From: SW132 sp038150125
Lineage (GTDB): Bacteria > Bacteroidota > Rhodothermia > Balneolales > Balneolaceae
NCBI RefSeq assembly: GCF_038150125.1
Contig: NZ_JBBVMF010000006.1
Span: 248,001 to 312,000 of the forward strand
Direction of reading: 5' to 3'
DNA length: 64,000 nt
Shown: piece after piece, positions 61,813-64,000 of the stretch
Numbering within the stretch: the first letter of the stretch is position 1
How the letters are laid out: each line of letters begins with the position of its first letter
Notes under the pieces: generated by a model
Told to the model about the DNA's origin: nothing
The model's input: the letters and a program-made list of their open reading frames with translations, nothing else
The model's database searches: none
Translations under genes and position numbers: made by a program

Positions 61813-62826
61813 ATGAACATGAAAGCAGCCCAGGTAAAAGAAGCTGGTAAAGATTTCGAATTGGTAGATATTCCTAAACCGGAACCGGCAGCTAACGAAG
61901 TGCTGATTAAGGTGGAGGCGTGTGGAATTTGTCACAGCGATGCGATGGTGAAAGATGGTCTGTTCCCGGGCATTGAATATCCAAGAGTACCCGGCCATGA
62001 AGTTGTGGGCATTGTAGAAAAAGCCGGTGAAAATGCATCGCAATGGGAAGTTGGAATGCGCGTGGGCGTTGGCTGGCACGGTGGCCACTGCTTTACGTGT
62101 GAGGCCTGCCGGCGCGGCGATTTCATCAACTGTGAAAATGGCAAGATTGCGGGAATTAGCTACGATGGTGGCTATGCCGAGTATATGACGGCGCCGCAGG
62201 AAGCGATTGCAAATATTCCGGATGAGCTCTCATCAGAAGAAGCGGCACCGCTGCTATGTGCGGGTATCACCACGTTTAACTCATTGAGAAATACAGATGC
62301 CAAGCCGGGCGATTTAGTTGCTGTGCAGGGCATCGGCGGGCTGGGTCACCTGGCCGTGCAGTATGCAGCGAAGATGGGATTCAAAACAGTCGCTATCTCC
62401 ACAAGCGATGACAAGGAGAAGCTGGCGAAAGATTTGGGCGCCCATCACTTCATTAACGCGAAGAAGCAGAATGCGGCTGAAGAGCTTCAGAAAATGGGCG
62501 GTGCACGGGTGATTGTCGCAACCGCACCGAATACAAATATCATTGGTGATATCGCCCACGGACTCGGACTGGAAGGGAATCTCCTTGTTCTTGCGGCCAC
62601 AGGTGAAACATTTGAAGTGTCGCCGTTTACGCTGATCATGGGTCGCAAAAAAGTATCCGGCTGGCCAAGTGGTACTGCGAAGGATTCCGAAGACACGCTC
62701 GACTTCAGCGCCATGACCGGCACCACGCCGATGATCGAAACCTATCCGCTTGAAAAAGTAAACGAGGCGTACGATCAAATGATCAATAACAAAGCACGAT
62801 TCCGCGTGGTGCTTAAGTTTAAATAA
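61813..62826 (+). CDS. zinc-dependent alcohol dehydrogenase (AdhP-like)
   Basis: A 337-residue MDR enzyme. Catalytic zinc site CGICHSDAMVKDGLFPG and PGHEVVGIVE, structural zinc site CFTCEACRRGDFINC, cofactor motif VAVQGIGGLGHLAVQYAAKM and a closing segment EKVNEAYDQMINNKARFRVV. Start may be the second Met at 61819. Reaction: alcohol/aldehyde interconversion with NAD(P)H. Preceded by the decaying secreted gene and ended by a clear terminator. Confidence 0.93.
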   Translation: MNMKAAQVKEAGKDFELVDIPKPEPAANEVLIKVEACGICHSDAMVKDGLFPGIEYPRVPGHEVVGIVEKAGENASQWEVGMRVGVGWHGGHCFTCEACRRGDFINCENGKIAGISYDGGYAEYMTAPQEAIANIPDELSSEEAAPLLCAGITTFNSLRNTDAKPGDLVAVQGIGGLGHLAVQYAAKMGFKTVAISTSDDKEKLAKDLGAHHFINAKKQNAAEELQKMGGARVIVATAPNTNIIGDIAHGLGLEGNLLVLAATGETFEVSPFTLIMGRKKVSGWPSGTAKDSEDTLDFSAMTGTTPMIETYPLEKVNEAYDQMINNKARFRVVLKFK

Positions 62827-62857
62827 TTGTCGTTATAAATTGAAAGTAATCAATATA

Positions 62858-62889
62858 GAAAGGCTGTTCTCTCAGCCTTTCTTATTTTC
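62858..62889 (+). terminator. rho-independent terminator after alcohol dehydrogenase
   Basis: GAAAGGCTG-TTCTCT-CAGCCTTTC forms a perfect 9-bp stem with a 6-nt loop, then TTATTTT. It lies about 32 bp after the dehydrogenase stop. Confidence 0.92.
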
Positions 62890-63072
62890 CATGAGTTGAA
62901 GAGCATGTTATGCTTTTTATTTTACAACTATAAAATGATGGAGTGAAAAGTGCCGCATTTCATGAAACACATACAATATCACTGGCCTTGCGGTGTTAAA
63001 TCCTCAATCACAGAGGCTTCATAAATTATCACTATATTAGTCTTCTGAATAAACTAAAGACCACAAATTATT

Positions 63073-63612
63073 ATGAGTAATAAAAAATTCTATTGGATTG
63101 CCGGATTTCTAATTGGGGCAAGCGTCGCGTTTTGGTTTTATATGTTCCAGTCTCAGGAGACTCCTCAAGTAACGGCAGAAGCGGAAACCCCAACTTTTTA
63201 TGAGCCGGTTGTGGCTGAAGATTCAGGTAAGCGTTTTGAGGGCGATGTCAGCCTGACGATGTACCGCAATGAAGGGTGTGAGTGCTGCACTAAATGGGCC
63301 GATTACCTTGAAGATGAAGGCTGGGATGTGACTGTAGAAACCGTCAGTGATATGTATTCCATCAAAGAAGAAAGTGGTGTACCACGTGAGCTTAGCTCAT
63401 GTCATACCGCACTGGTTGATGGGTATGTGATTGAAGGCCACGTGCCAATCGAAGATATTCGCCGCCTGCTTGCCGAGCGGCCTGATGCTATTGGAATTTC
63501 AGCGCCGGGTATGCCGCCAAACTCTCCGGGCATGGATCTTGATGTTGAAAATGAGTGGCAAACCGTACTGTTTGATGGAGAAAACATGACGGTGTACAAC
63601 ACGCATAATTAA
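63073..63612 (+). CDS. DUF411 domain metal-binding-like secreted protein
   Basis: A 179-residue protein with an N-terminal membrane anchor (FYWIAGFLIGASVAFWFYMF), then the DUF411 domain: TMYRNEGCECCTKWADYLED (CxCC metal-binding cluster), RELSSCHTALVDGYVIEGHV (Cys-His pair) and IGISAPGMPPNSPGMD. DUF411 proteins occur with copper resistance and export. Here it lies alone, with a terminator after it. Probably binds copper or mercury in the periplasm (inference). Confidence 0.9.
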   Translation: MSNKKFYWIAGFLIGASVAFWFYMFQSQETPQVTAEAETPTFYEPVVAEDSGKRFEGDVSLTMYRNEGCECCTKWADYLEDEGWDVTVETVSDMYSIKEESGVPRELSSCHTALVDGYVIEGHVPIEDIRRLLAERPDAIGISAPGMPPNSPGMDLDVENEWQTVLFDGENMTVYNTHN

Positions 63613-63652
63613 CTTTCGCGTTGTAACCGGCCGGTTTAACGATATGATGAAT

Positions 63653-63689
63653 AGCCTCGTTTATAGAATAAGCGGGGCTTTCTTGTTTT
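63653..63689 (+). terminator. probable terminator after DUF411 gene
   Basis: AGCCTCG (63653-63659) and CGGGGCT (63673-63679) pair with one mismatch, followed by TTCTTGTTTT. A 12-bp palindrome AACCGGCCGGTT (63627-63638) lies just upstream. Confidence 0.7.
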
Positions 63690-63762
63690 AGACCGGTATT
63701 GTGATGTTGGAACCGATCAAACAAATGAGAGCAGCACTTCTGAAAATAACCCGGATTTCTGA

Positions 63763-64000
63763 ATGAGTCTCCCGTCGAAAATTTTCGATCTCTACATCAA
63801 AGCCAGTCTGCACGTGGCTCTGGCCGTAACGGCTTTTGCGTATGTGACCGTCCAGGAGCTGGGGCTGACTCACGATGTGTGGCTTTACGGTTTTATTTTC
63901 AGTTCAACCATTCTCTCCTATAACCTCACAAAATATATATCCGTAGCGGCATCCGATTCTATTCTTACCTCTCCGCTTCTGAAATGGATTGGCGGCATTA
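63763..64000 (+). CDS. membrane protein, truncated by window edge
   Basis: An ATG at 63763 opens a frame to the right edge without stop, 79 residues: MSLPSKIFDLYIKASLHVAL, VTAFAYVTVQELGLTHDVWL and FSSTILSYNLTKYISVAASD. Two hydrophobic helices are visible. The opening resembles UbiA-like membrane proteins of Bacteroidota (YIKSSIHVALAV...YNFVKY), which I recognise by style only. It is not covered by a stop-to-stop frame list because the 3' end is missing. Confidence 0.6.
   Translation, partial: MSLPSKIFDLYIKASLHVALAVTAFAYVTVQELGLTHDVWLYGFIFSSTILSYNLTKYISVAASDSILTSPLLKWIGGI

Noticed and set aside
1..64000. tRNA or rRNA genes
   Set aside because: No region with a cloverleaf-like pattern or rRNA-like sequence was noticed by eye; a covariance search was not possible here.

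Overview
The window looks like chromosomal DNA of a halophilic or marine Balneolota/Rhodothermota-type bacterium (Bacteroidota relatives). The clues are three large secreted proteins ending in the NYPNPFN-type C-terminal sorting domain linked to type IX secretion, a SusC-style TonB receptor with an N-terminal carboxypeptidase-like domain, Na+-coupled transport families (NhaC and SSS), and moderate GC. The lineage is an inference from protein style; there is no rRNA or tRNA in the window to confirm it.

Layout. 0-7 kb: a 5'-complete but edge-truncated AlkA-like DNA glycosylase on the minus strand, a methyltransferase, and an orphan soluble histidine kinase with about ten PAS domains, followed by a duplicated palindrome-rich repeat. 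7.5-14 kb: an NhaC-type antiporter, then a TPP riboswitch driving thiM-thiE and, behind a transposon-like insertion, thiL-thiD-tenA (thiamine salvage). 14-19.5 kb: a permease-UspA fusion gene broken by three lesions, a DksA/TraR zinc-finger protein, a glucuronoyl esterase and an EamA transporter. 19.5-23.6 kb: an AT-rich island with a two-gene module of unknown function (conserved unknown protein plus membrane-anchored PD-(D/E)xK nuclease-like protein), a membrane-anchored M15-like peptidase, and an unusual tandem array of hairpins with a period of about 112 bp. 23.9-29 kb: a 1693-residue secreted MBG/YDG repeat protein. 29-35 kb: DUF4159 protein, GntR regulator, small membrane protein, sugar isomerase-like lipoprotein, TonB receptor.

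35.4-43.1 kb: a minus-strand gene set headed by a GbsR/MarR-type regulator: two alpha/beta hydrolases, a short-chain dehydrogenase, a KASIII-like protein lacking two of the three usual catalytic residues, a sodium:solute symporter and an acyl-CoA ligase. Matching palindromes lie upstream of both the regulator and the first hydrolase gene, which suggests one inducible pathway. 43-56.6 kb: secreted GH13 amylase, alcohol dehydrogenase, mutS, a YihY/BrkB protein coupled to a 3-methyladenine glycosylase, YceI, GH63 hydrolase, CDGSH iron-sulfur protein, lipoprotein/DUF423 pair and an MscS channel. 56.8-64 kb: small genes, then a rearrangement scar where the truncated tail of an AraC-type regulator meets a 5'-truncated and frameshifted secreted protein, followed by an alcohol dehydrogenase, a DUF411 protein and the start of a membrane protein that leaves the window.

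The most notable unexplained structures are the hairpin array at 22.86-23.31 kb, the two-gene module at 20.1-21.9 kb, the KASIII-like operon with its palindromic operators, and several dispersed repeat families, two of which sit directly against start codons or inside the thiamine locus. No CRISPR array, tRNA, rRNA, integrase or complete transposase was seen.
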